Shown piece after piece: positions 30,128-43,700 of a DNA stretch of 64,000 nt. The DNA lies in contig CM026398.1 in NCBI GenBank assembly GCA_014843695.1, positions 48,015,579-48,079,578 on the forward strand, given 5' to 3'. The position numbers were made by a program, and so were the translations under genes. The notes under the pieces were generated by a model that was not told the origin of the DNA, did no database searches, and was given only the letters and a program-made list of their open reading frames with translations. Every line of letters starts with the position of its first letter. Position 1 is the stretch's first letter. The DNA is from Archivesica marissinica. Lineage: Eukaryota > Mollusca > Bivalvia > Venerida > Vesicomyidae.

Positions 30128-33100
30128 GAGCCTGAGGTTATGTGTGTGACAATGGGTCTGTGTGGCCTGAGGTTATGTGTGTGACCATGGGTCTGTGTGG
30201 CCTGAGGTTATGTGTGTGACAATGGGTCTGTGTGGCCTGAGGTTATGTGTGTGACAATGGGTCTGTGTGGCCTGAGGTTATGTGTGTGACAATGGGTCTG
30301 TGTGGCCTGAGGTTATGTGTGTGACAATGGGTCTGTGTGGCCTGAGGTTATGTGTGTGACAATGCCGAGGTATGTGTGGACTGGGTCTGTGTGGTGTGTG
30401 ACAATGGGTCTGTGTGGCCTGTCATGTGTGTGGCAATGGGTCTGTGTGGCCTGAGGTTATGTGTGTGACAATGGGTCTGTGTGGCCTGAGGTTATGTGTG
30501 TGACAATGGGTCTGTGTGGCCTGAGGTTATGTGTGTGACAATGGGCCCTGAGGTTATATGTGTGACAATGGGTCTGTGTGGGCCTGAGGTATGTGTGTGA
30601 CAATGGGTCTGTGTGTGGGTCTGTGTGCCTGAGGTTATGTGTGTGACAATGGGTCTGTGTGGCCTGAGGTTATGTGTGTGACAATGGGTCTGTGTGGCCT
30701 GAGGTTATGTGTGTGACAATGGGTCTGTGTGGCCTGAGGTTATGTGTGTAACAATGGGCCTGAGGTTATATGTGTGACAATGGGTCTGTGTGGCCTGAGG
30801 TTATGTGTGTGACAATGGGTCTGCTGTTATGTGTGTGACAATGGGTCTGTGTAGCCTGAGGTTATGTGTGTGACAATGGGTCTGTGTGGCCTGAGGTTAT
30901 GTGTTCGACAATGGGTCTGTGTGGCCTGAGGTTATGTGTGTGACAATGGGTCTGAGGTTATGTGTGTGACAATGCGCCTGAGGTTGACAATGGGTCTGTG
31001 TGGCCTGAGGTTATGTGTGTGACAATGGGTCTGTGTGGCCTGAGGTTATGTGTGTGAGACAATGGGTCTGTGTGGCCTGAGGTTATGTGTACAATGTGTG
31101 TGACAATGGGTCTGTGTGGCCTGAGGTTATGTGTGTGACTGGGCCTGAGGTTATATGTGTGACAATGGGTCTGTGTGGCCTGAGGTTATGTGTGTGACAA
31201 GGTCTGGTGTGAGGATGTGACAATGGTCTGTGTGGCCTGAGGTTATGTGTGTGACAATGGGCCTGATTATTGTGTGACAATGGGTCTGTGTGCCTGAGGT
31301 TATGTACAATGGGTCTGTGTGGCCTGAGGTCATGTGTGTGACAATGGGTCTGTGTGGCCTGAGGTTATGTGTGTGGCAATGGGTCTGTGTGGCCTGAGGT
31401 TATGTGTTCGACAATGGGTCTGTGTGGCCTGAGGTTATGTGTATGACAATGGGTCTGAGGTATGTGTGACAATGGGCCTGAGATTATGTGTATGACAATG
31501 GGTCTGTGTAGCCTGAGGTTATGTGTGTGACAATGGGTCTGTGTAGCCTGAGGTTATGTGTGTGACAATGGGTCTGTGTGGCCTGAGGTTATGTGTTCGA
31601 CAATGGGTCTGTGTGGCTGAGGTTATGTGTGTGACAATGGGCGGCTGAGGTATGTGTGTGACAATGGGCCTGAGGTATGTGTGTGACAATGGGCCTGAGG
31701 TTATATGTGTGACAATGGGTCTGTGTGGCCTGAGGTTATGTGTGTGACAATGGGTCTGTGTAGCCTGAGGTTATGTGTGTGACAATGGGTCTGTGTGGCC
31801 TGAGGTTATGTGTTCGACAATGGGTCTGTGTGGCCTGAGGTTATGTGTGTGACAATGGGTCTGAGGTTATGTGTGTGACAATGGGCCTGAGATTATGTGT
31901 GTGACAATGGGTCTGTGTAGCCTGAGGTTATGTGTGTGACAATGGGTCTGTGTAGCCTGAGGTTATGTGTGTGACGATGGGTCTGTGTGGCCTGAGGTTA
32001 TGTGTTCGACAATGGGTCTGTGTGGCCTGAGGTTATGTGTGTGACAATGGCTGAGGTTATGTGTGTGGCCTGAGGTTATGTGTGTAACAATGGGCCTGAG
32101 GTTATATGTGTGACAATGGGTCTGTGTAGCCTGAGGTTATGTGTGTGACAATGGGTCTGCTGTTATGTGTGTGACAATGGGCCTGAGGTTATGTGTGTGA
32201 CAATGGGCCTGAGGTTATATGTGTGACAATGGGTCTGTGTGGCCTGAGGTTATGTATGTGACAATGGGTCTGTGTGGCCTGAGGTTATGTGTGTGACAAT
32301 GGGTCTGTGTGGCCTGAGGTTATGTGTGTGACAATGGGTCTGTGTGGCCTGAGGTTATGTGTTCGACAATGGGTCTGAGGTTATGTGTGTGACAATGGGC
32401 CTGAGATTATGTGTATGACAATGGGTCTGTGTAGCCTGAGGTTATGTGTGTGACAATGGGTCTGTGTAGCCTGAGGTTATGTGTGTGACAATGGGTCTGT
32501 GTGGCCTGAGGTTATGTGTTCGACAATGGGTCTGTGTGTGACAATAGGTCTGAGGTTATGTGTGTGACAATGGGCCTGAGGTTATGTGTGTGACAATGGG
32601 CCTGAGGTTATATGTGTGACAATGGGTATGTGTAGCCTGAGGTTATGTGTGTGACAATGGGTCTGAGGTAATGTGTGTGACAATGGGCCTGAGGTTATGT
32701 GTGTGACAATGGGCCTGAGGTTATATGTGTGACAATGGGTCTGTGTGGCCTGAGGTTATGTATGTGACAATGGGTCTGTGTGGCCTGAGGTTATGTGTGT
32801 GACAATGGGTCTGTGTGGCCTGAGGTTATGTGTGTGACAATGGGTCTGTGTGCTGAGGTTATTGGACAATGGTCTGTGTGGCCTGAGGTTATGTGTGACA
32901 ATGGGTCGTGGCTGAGGTTATGTGTGTGACAATGGGCCTGAGGTTATGTGTGTGACAATGGTTGTGGCCTGAGGTTATGTGTGTGACAATGGGCCTGAGG
33001 TTATGTGTGTGACAATGGGTCTGTGGGTATGTGTACAAGGCCTGAGGTTATGTGTGTGACGATGGGTCTGTGTGGCCTGAGGTTATGTGTTCGACAATGG

Positions 33101-34345
33101 GTCTGTGTGGCCTGAGGTTATGTGTGTGACAATGGGTCTGAGGTTATGTGTGTGACAATGCGCCTGAGGTTATGTGTGTAACAATGGGCCTGAGGTTATA
33201 TGTGTGACAATGGGTCTGTGTAGCCTGAGGTTATGTGTGTGACAATGGGTCTGCTGTTATGTGTGTGACAATGGGCCTGAGGTTATGTGTGTGACAATGG
33301 GCCTGAGGTTATATGTGTGACAATGGGTCTGTGTGGCCTGAGGTTATGTATGTGACAATGGGTCTGTGTGGCCTGAGGTTATGTGTGTGACAATGGGTCT
33401 GTGTGGCCTGAGGTTATGTGTGTGACAATGGGTCTGTGTGGCCTGAGGTTATGTGTTCGACAATGGGTCTGAGGTTATGTGTGTGACAATGGGCCTGAGA
33501 TTATGTGTGTGACAATGGGTCTGTGTAGCCTGAGGTTATGTGTGTGACAATGGGTCTGTGTAGCCTGAGGTTATGTGTGTGACAATGGGTCTGTGTGGCC
33601 TGAGGTTATGTGTTCGACAATGGGTCTGTGTGTGACAATAGGTCTGAGGTTATGTGTGTGACAATGGGCCTGAGGTTATGTGTGTGACAATGGGCCTGAG
33701 GTTATATGTGTGACAATGGGTATGTGTAGCCTGAGGTTATGTGTGTGACAATGGGTCTGAGGTAATGTGTGTGACAATGGGCCTGAGGTTATGTGTGTGA
33801 CAATGGGCCTGAGGTTATATGTGTGACAATGGGTATGTGTGGCCTGAGGTTATGTATGTGACAATGGGTCTGTGTGGCTTGAGGTTATGTATGTGACAAT
33901 GGGTCTGTGTGGCCTGAGGTTATGTGTGTGACAATGGGTCTGTGTGATCTGAGGTTATATGTGTGACAATGTGTCTGTGTGGCCTGAGGTTATGCATGTG
34001 ACAATGGGTCTGTGTGGCTTGAGGTTATGTGTGTGACAATGGGCCTGAGGTTATGTGTGTGACAATGTGTGTGTGGCCTGAGGTTATGTGTGTGACAATG
34101 GGCCTGAGGTTATGTGTGTGACAATGTGTCTGTGCGGCCTGAGGTTATGTGTGACAATGGGCCTGAGGTTATGTGTGTGACAATGTGTCTGTGCGGCCTG
34201 AGGTTATGTGTGACAATGGGCCTGAGGTTATGTGTGTGACAATGGGTCTGTGTGGCCTGAGGTTATGTGTGTGACAATGGGCCTGAGGTTATGTGTGTGA
34301 CAATGGGTCTGTGGTTATGTGTGTGACAATGGATCTGTGCGGTCC
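30128..34345. repeat. 35-bp GT-rich satellite, 4.2 kb
   Basis: The full unit is GGCCTGAGGTTATGTGTGTG, ACAATGGGTCTGTGT (35 bp). A common short unit lacks TCTGTGTG (about 26 bp). There are over 120 units. Variants (TATATGTG, GTGTTCGACA, GTGTAGCC) recur in the same order, for example the stretches around 32090-32600 and 33175-33720, which indicates segmental duplication of about 1.1 kb inside the array. Open frames in it are artefacts. Confidence 0.95.
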
Positions 34346-34430
34346 ATGTACATAATATCAGGGAAAGTAAGTGGGGCTAGGTAGTGTCGACATGTTGTAA
34401 ATATGTCACGATGATGGTTGCGCCTAGTCT

Positions 34431-34674
34431 GCCTCCATGGTCGAGTTGTTACGGTCGTTGATTTGTATACCACTGTAACATATCATCACTGATTGTCACA
34501 GGTTTGAGCCCCACTCAGACTGTGTCTCTTTATTTGAAAAAATTGGCTGTTTCTTACGGTTGGTGCACCAAATATTGTGTAACATTTCGAGGAAAGGTGC
34601 TATTAGGTAAACTGCCTGTTGCTCAAATTGGCAACCTGTAGCGACGTTAAATAAACTTAAATAAAAATAAAAAA
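34431..34674 (+). mobile_element. SINE family B, diverged, between two satellites
   Basis: The head GCCTCCATGGTCGAGTTG and B-box-like GGTTTGAGCCCC are followed by a body with GTTTCTTACGGTTGGTGCAC, resembling the copies at 15810 and 28469. The tail differs, ending GCGACGTTAAATAAACTTAA. It fills most of the gap between the 35-bp and 38-bp arrays. Confidence 0.7.
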
Positions 34675-34719
34675 TGTGCTTAATTAATACCATCCATTGC
34701 GGCAAAACATATGGTCGAG

Positions 34720-37700
34720 TATGGGAGAAACGAAACCAGTTTGTGATGTCCGATCGACAACAGAGAAACGAAACCAGTTTGGGATGGCCTATCGACAACA
34801 GAACAACGAAACCAGTTTGGGATGTCCGATCGACAACAGAACAACGAAACCCATTTGGGATGTCCGATTGACAACAGAACAATGAAACCAGTTTGTGATG
34901 TCCGATCAACAAACGAGCAACGAAACCAGTTTGGATGTCCGATTGACAACAGAACAACAAAACAAGTTTGGGATGTCCGATTGACAACAGAACAAAGAAA
35001 CAATGTGTGATGTCTGATCGACAACAGAGCAATGTAACCGGTTAGGGATGTCCGATCGCCAACAGAGCAACTAAACCAGTTTGGTATGTCCGATTGACAA
35101 CAGAACAACGAAACAATGTGTGATGTCTGATCGACAACAGAGCAACGAAACCAGTTTGGATTTCTGATTGACCACAGAGCAATGAAACCAGTTTGGGATG
35201 TCCGATCGACAACAGCAATGGATCCGGTTAGGATGTCCGATCGACAACAGAGAAACGAAACCAATTTGGGATGGCCTATCGACAACAGAACAACGAAACC
35301 AGTTTGGGATGTCCGATCGACAACAGAACAACGAAACCACTTTGGGATGTCCAATCGACAACAGAACAACGAAACCAGTTTGGGATGTCCGATCAACAAC
35401 AGAACAACGAAACCAGTTTGGGATGTCCGATCGACAACAGAACAACGAAACAAGTTTGGGATGTCCGATCAACAAACGAGCAACGAAACAAGTTTGGATG
35501 TCCGATTGACAACAGAACAACGAAACCAGTTTGGGATGTCCGATTGACAACAGAACAACGAAAGCAGTTTGGGATGTCCGATTGACAACAGAACAACGAA
35601 ACAATGTGTGATGTCTGATCGACAACAGAACAACAAAACCAGTTTGGGATGTCCGATTGACAACAGAACAACGAAACAATGTGTGATGTCTGATCGACAA
35701 CAGAACAACGAAACCAGTTTGGGATGCCCGATTGACAACAGAACAACGAAACAATGTGTGATGTCTGATCGACAACAGAGCAATGGAACCGGTTTGGGAT
35801 GTCCGATCGCCAACAGAGCAACTAAATCAGTTTGGGATGTCCGATTGACAATAGAACAACGAAACAATGTGTGATGTCTGATCGACAACAGAGCAACGAA
35901 ACCAGTTTGGATTTCTGATTGACCACAGAGCAATGAAACCAGTTTGGGATGTCCGATCGACAACAGCAATGGAACCGGTTGGGATGTCCGATCGACAACA
36001 GAGAAACGAAACCAGTTTGGGATGGCCTATCGACAACAGAACAACGAAACCAGTTTGGGATGTCCGATCGACAACAGACCAACGAAACCCATTTGGGATG
36101 TCCGATCGACAACAGAACAACGAAACCAGTTTGGATGTCCGATTGACAACAGAACAATGAAACCAGTTTGGGATGTCCGATCAACAAACGAGCAACGAAA
36201 CCAGTTTGGATGTCCGATTGACAACAGAACAACAAAACCAGTTTGGGATGTCCGATTGACAACAGACCAACGAAACCAGTTTGGGATGTCCGATTGACAA
36301 CAGAACAATGAAACAATGTGTGATGTCTGATCGACAACAGAGCAATGGAACCGGTTTGGGATGTCCGATCGACAACAGAACAACGAAACCAGTTTGGATG
36401 TCTGATTGATAACAGAACAATGAAACCAGTTTGGGATGTCCGATCGACAACAGCAATGGAACCGGTTGGGATGTCCGATCGACAACAGAGAAACGAAACC
36501 AGTTTGGGATGGCCTATCGACAACAGAACAACGAAACCAGTTTGGGATGTCCCATCGACAACAGACCAATGAAACCATTTTGGGATGTCCGATCAACAAA
36601 AGATCAACGAAACCAGTTTGGATGTCCCATCGACAACAGAGCAACAAAACCAGTTTGGGATGTCCGATCAACAACAGAGCAACTAAACCTGTTTGGGATG
36701 TCCGATTGACAACAGAACAACGAAACCAGTTTGGATGTCCGATTGACAACAGAACAATGAAACCAGTTTGGTATGTCCGATCAACAAACGAGCAACGAAA
36801 CCAGTTTGGATGTCCGATTAACAACAGAACAAAAAAACAAGTTTGGGATGTCCGATTGACAACAGAACAACGAAACAATGTGTGATGTCTGATCGACAAC
36901 AGAGCAATGGAACCGGTTTGGGATGTCCGATCGCCAACAGAGCAACTAAACCAGTTTGGGATGTCCGATTGACAACAGAACAACGAAACCAGTTTGGGAT
37001 GTCCGATCGACAACAGAACAACGAAACCAGTTTGGGATGTCCGATCGACAACAGAACAACGAAACCAGTTTGGGATGTCCGATCAACAAACGAGCAACGA
37101 AACCAGTTTGGATGTCCGATTGACAACAGAACAACGAAACCAGTTTGGGATGTCCGATTGACAAAAGAACAATGAAACCAGTTTGGGATGTCCGATTGAC
37201 AACAGAACAACGAAACAATGTGTGATGTCTGATCGACAACAGAACAACAAAACCAGTTTGGAATTTCCGATTGACAACAGAACAACGAAACCAGTTTGGG
37301 ATGTCCGATTGACAACAGAACAACGAAACAATGTGTGATGTCTGATCGACAACAGAGCAATGGAACCGGTTTGGGATGTCCGATCGCCAACAGAGCAACT
37401 AAACCAGTTTGGGATGTCCGATTGACAACAGAACAACGAAACAATGTGTTATGTCTGATCGACAACAGAGCAACGAAACCAGTTTGGATTTCTGATTGAC
37501 CACAGAGCAATGAAACCAGTTTGGGATGTCCGATCGACAACAGCAATGGAACCGGTTGGGATGTCCGATCGACAACAGAGAAACGAAACCAGTTTGGGAT
37601 GTCCGATTGACAACAGAAAAACAAAACCAGTTTGGGATGTCCGATTGACAACAGAACAACGAAACCAGTTTGGGATGTCCGATTGACAACAGAACAACGA

Positions 37701-40700
37701 AACCAGTTTGGGATGTCCGATTGACAACAGAACAACGAAACAATGTGTGATGTCTGATCGACAACAGAACAACAAAACCAGTTTGGGATGTCCGATTGAC
37801 AACAGAACAACGAAACAATGTGTGATGTCTGATCGACAACAGAACAACGAAACCAGACCAACAACAAACAACGTTTGGGATGTCCGATCGACAACAGAAC
37901 AACGAAACCAGTTTGGATGTCTGATTGAAACAGAACAATGAAACCAGTTTGGGATGTCCGATCGACAACAGCAATGGAACCGGTTGGGATGTCCGATCGA
38001 CAACAGAGAAACGAAACCAGTTTGGGATGGCCTATCGACAACAGAACAACGAAACCAGTTTGGGATGTCCCATCGACAACAGACAATGAAACCACCACCA
38101 AAGATCAACGAAACCAGTTTGGATGTCCCATCGACAACAGAGCAACAAAACCAGTTTGGGATGTCCGATCAACAACAGAGCAACTAAACCTGTTTGGGAT
38201 GTCCGATTGACAACAGAACAACGAAACCAGTTTGGATGTCCGATTGACAACAGAACAATGAAACCAGTTTGGTATGTCCGATCAACAAACGAGCAACGAA
38301 ACCAGTTTGGATGTCCGATTAACAACAGAACAAAAAAACAAGTTTGGGATGTCCGATTGACAACAGAACAACGAAACAATGTGTGATGTCTGATCGACAA
38401 CAGAGCAATGGAACCGGTTTGGGATGTCCGATCGCCAACAGAGCAACTAAACCAGTTTGGGATGTCCGATTGACAACAGAACAACGAAACCAGTTTGGGA
38501 TGTCCGATCGACAACAGAACAACGAAACCAGTTTGGGATGTCCGATCGACAACAGAACAACGAAACCAGTTTGGGATGTCCGATCAACAAACGAGCAACG
38601 AAACCAGTTTGGATGTCCGATTGACAACAGAACAACGAAACCAGTTTGGGATGTCCGATTGACAAAAGAACAATGAAACCAGTTTGGGATGTCCGATTGA
38701 CAACAGAACAACGAAACAATGTGTGATGTCTGATCGACAACAGAACAACAAAACCAGTTTGGAATTTCCGATTGACAACAGAACAACGAAACCAGTTTGG
38801 GATGTCCGATTGACAACAGAACAACGAAACAATGTGTGATGTCTGATCGACAACAGAGCAATGGAACCGGTTTGGGATGTCCGATCGCCAACAGAGCAAC
38901 TAAACCAGTTTGGGATGTCCGATTGACAACAGAACAACGAAACAATGTGTGATGTCTGATCGACAACAGAGCAACGAAACCAGTTTGGATTTCTGATTGA
39001 CCACAGAGCAATGAAACCAGTTTGGGATGTCCGATCGACAACAGCAATGGAACCGGTTGGGATGTCCGATCGACAACAGAGAAACGAAACCAGTTTGGGA
39101 TGTCCGATTGACAACAGAAAAACAAAACCAGTTTGGGATGTCCGATTGACAACAGAACAACGAAACCAGTTTGGGATGTCCGATTGACAACAGAACAACG
39201 AAACCAGTTTGGGATGTCCGATTGACAACAGAACAACGAAACAATGTGTGATGTCTGATCGACAACAGAACAACAAAACCAGTTTGGGATGTCCGATTGA
39301 CAACAGAACAACGAAACAATGTGTGATGTCTGATCGACAACAGAACAACGAAACCAGTTTGGGATGGCCTATCGACAACAGAACAACGAAATCAGTTTGG
39401 ATGTCCCATCGACAACAGAGCAACAAAACCAGTTTGGGTGTCCGATCGACAACAGAACAACGAAACGAGTTTGGGATGTCCGATCAACAACAGAGCAACT
39501 AAACCTGTTTGGGATGTCCGATTGACAACAGAACAACGAAACCAGTTTGGATGTCCGATTGACAACAGAACAATGAAACCAGTTTGGGATGTCCGATCAA
39601 CAAACGAGCAACAAAACCAGTTTGGATGTCCGATTAACAACAGAACAACAAAACAAGTTTGGGATGTCCGATTGACAACAGAACAACGAAACAATGTGTG
39701 ATGTCTGATCGACAACAGAGCAATGGAACCGGTTTGGGATGTCCGATCGCCAACAGAGCAACTAAACCAGTTTGGGATGTCCGATTGACAACAGAACAAC
39801 GAAACCAGTTTGGGATGTCCGATTGACAACAGAACAACGAAACCAGTTTGGGATGTCCGATTGACAACAGAACAACGAAACAATGTGTGATGTCTGATCG
39901 ACAACAGAACAACACAACCAGTTTGGGATGTCCGATTGACAACAGAACAACGAAACAATGTGTGATGTCTGATCGACAACAGAACAACGAAACCAGTTTG
40001 GGATGGCCTATCGACAACAGAACAACGAAACTAGTTTGGGATGTCCGATCGACAACAGCAATGGAACCGGTTGGAATGTCCGATCGACAACAGAGAAACG
40101 AAACCAGTTTGGGATGGCCTATCGACAACAGAACAACGAAACCAGTTTGGGATGTCCGATCGACAACAGACCAACGAAACCCATTTGGGATGTCCGATCG
40201 ACAACAGAACAACGAAACCAGTTTGGGATGTCCGATTGACAACAGAACAAAGAAACCAATTTGGATGTCCGATTGACAACAGAAAAATGAAACCAGTTTG
40301 GGATGTCCGATCAACAAACGAGCAACGAAACCAGTTTGGATGTCCCATCGACAACAGAGCAACAAAACCAGTTTGGGTGTCCGATCGACAACAGAACAAC
40401 GAAACGAGTTTGGGATGTCCGATCAACAACAGAGCAACTAAACCTGTTTGGGATGTCCGATTGACAACAGAACAACGAAACCAGTTTGGATGTCCGATTG
40501 ACAACAGAACAATGAAACCAGTTTGGGATGTCCGATCAACAAACGAGCAACGAAACCTGTTTGGATATCCGATTAACAACAGAACAACAAAACAAGTTTG
40601 GGATGTCCGATTGACAACAGAACAACGAAACAATGTGTGATGTCTGATCGACAACAGAGCAATGGAACCGGTTTGGGATGTCCGATCGCCAACAGAGCAA

Positions 40701-43700
40701 CTAAACCAGTTTGGGATGTCCGATTGACAACAGAACAACGAAACCAGTTTGGGATGTCCGATCGACAACAGAACAACGAAACCAGTTTGGGATGTCCGAT
40801 CGACAACAGAACAACGAAACCAGTTTGGGATGTCCGATCAACAAACGAGCAACGAAACCAGTTTGGATGTCCGATTGACAACAGAACAACAAAACCAGTT
40901 TGGGATGTCCGATTGACAACAGAACAACGAAACCAGTTTGGGATGTCCGATTGACAACAGAACAACGAAACCAGTTTGGGATGTCCGATTGACAACAGAA
41001 CAACGAAACAATGTGTGATGTCTGATCGACAACAGAACAACAAAACCAGTTTGGGATGTCCGATTGACAACAGAACAACGAAACAATGTGTGATGTCTGA
41101 TCGACAACAGAACAACGAAACCAGTTTGGGATGGCCTATCGACAACAGAACAACGAAACCAGTTTGGGATGTCCGATCGACAACAGCAATGGAACCGGTT
41201 GGAATGTCCGATCGACAACAGAGAAACGAAACCAGTTTGGGATGGCCTATCGACAACAGAACAACGAAACCAGTTTGGGATGTCCGATCGACAACAGACC
41301 AACGAAACCCATTTGGGATGTCCGATCGACAACAGAACAACGAAACCAGTTTGGGATGTCCGATTGACAACAGAACAACGAAACCAATTTGGGATGTCCG
41401 ATCGACAACAGAAAAATGAAACCAGTTTGGGATGTCCGATCAACAAACGAGCAACGAAACCAGTGTGGATGTCCCATCGACAACAGAGCAACAAAACCAG
41501 TTTGGGTGTCCGATCGACAACAGAACAACGAAACCAGTTTGGGATGTCCGATCGACAACAGAACAACGAAACCAGTTTGGGATGTCCGATCAACAAACGA
41601 GCAACGAAACCAGTTTGGATGTCCGATTGACAACAGAACAACGAAACCAGTTTGGGATGTCCGATTGACAAAAGAACATTGAAACCAGTTTGGGATGTCC
41701 GATTGACAACAGAACAACGAAACAATGTGTGATGTCTGATCGACAACAGAACAAAAAAACCAGTTTGGAATTTCCGATTGACAACAGAACAACGAAACCA
41801 GTTTGGGATGTCCGATTGACAACAGAACAACGAAACAATGTGTGATGTCTGATCGACAACAGAGCAATGGAACCGGTTTGGGATGTCCGATCGCCAACAG
41901 AGCAACTAAACCAGTTTGGGATGTCCGATTGACAACAGAACAACGAAACAATGTGTTATGTCTGATCGACAACAGAGCAACGAAACCAGTTTGGATTTCT
42001 GATTGACCACAGAGCAATGATACCAGTTTGGGATGTCCGATCGACAACAGCAATGGAACCGGTTGGGATGTCCGATCGACAACAGAGAAACGAAACCAGT
42101 TTGGGATGTCCGATTGACAACAGAAAAACAAAACCAGTTTGGGATGTCCGATTGACAACAGAAAAACGAAACCAGTTTGGGATGTCCGATTGACAACAGA
42201 ACAACGAAACCAGTTTGGGATGTCCGATTGACAACAGAACAACGAAACAATGTGTGATGTCTGATCGACAACAGAACAACAAAACCAGTTTGGGATGTCC
42301 GATTGACAACAGAACAACGAAACAATGTGTGATGTCTGATCGACAACAGAACAACGAAACCAGTTTGGGATGGCCTATCGACAACAGAACAACGAAACCA
42401 GTTTGGATGTCCCATCGACAACAGAGAAACAAAACCAGTTTGGGTGTCCGATCGACAACAGAACAACGAAACGAGTTTGGGATGTCCGATCAACAACAGA
42501 GCAACTAAACCTGTTTGGGATGTCCGATTGACAACAGAACAACGAAACCAGTTTGGATGTCCGATTGACAACAGAACAATGAAACCAGTTTGGGATGTCC
42601 GATCAACAAACGAGCAACAAAACCAGTTTGGATGTCCGATTAACAACAGAACAACAAAACAAGTTTGGGATGTCCGATTGACAACAGAACAACGAAACAA
42701 TGTGTGATGTCTGATCGACAACAGAGCAATGGAACCGGTTTGGGATGTCCGATCGCCAACAGAGCAACTAAACCAGTTTGGGATGTCCGATTGACAACAG
42801 AACAACGAAACCAGTTTGGGATGTCCGATTGACAACAGAACAACGAAACCAGTTTGGGATGTCCGATTGACAACAGAACAACGAAACAATGTGTGATGTC
42901 TGATCGACAACAGAACAACACAACCAGTTTGGGATGTCCGATTGACAACAGAACAACGAAACAATGTGTGATGTCTGATCGACAACAGAACAACGAAACC
43001 AGTTTGGGATGGCCTATCGACAACAGAACAACGAAACCAGTTTGGGATGTCCGATCGACAACAGCAATGGAACCGGTTGGAATGTCCGATCGACAACAGA
43101 GAAACGAAACCAGTTTGGGATGGCCTATCGACAACAGAACAACGAAACCAGTTTGGGATGTCCGATCGACAACAGACCAACGAAACCCATTTGGGATGTC
43201 CGATCGACAACAGAACAACGAAACCAGTTTGGGATGTCCGATTGACAACAGAACAAAGAAACCAATTTGGATGTCCGATTGACAACAGAAAAATGAAACC
43301 AGTTTGGGATGTCCGATCAACAAACGAGCAACGAAACCAGTTTGGATGTCCCATCGACAACAGAGCAACAAAACCAGTTTGGGTGTCCGATCGACAACAG
43401 AACAACGGAACGAGTTTGGGATGTCCGATCAACAACAGAGCAACTAAACCTGTTTGGGATGTCCGATTGACAACTGAACAACGAAACCAGTTTGGATGTC
43501 CGATTGACAACAGAACAATGAAACCAGTTTGGGATGTCCGATCAACAAACCAGAAACGAAACCAGTTTGGATTTCTGATTGACCACAGAGCAATGAAACC
43601 AGTTTGGGATGTCCGATCGACAACAGCAATGGAACCGGTTGGGATGTCCGATCGACAACATAACAATGAAACCAGTTTGGGATGTCCGATCGACAACAGA

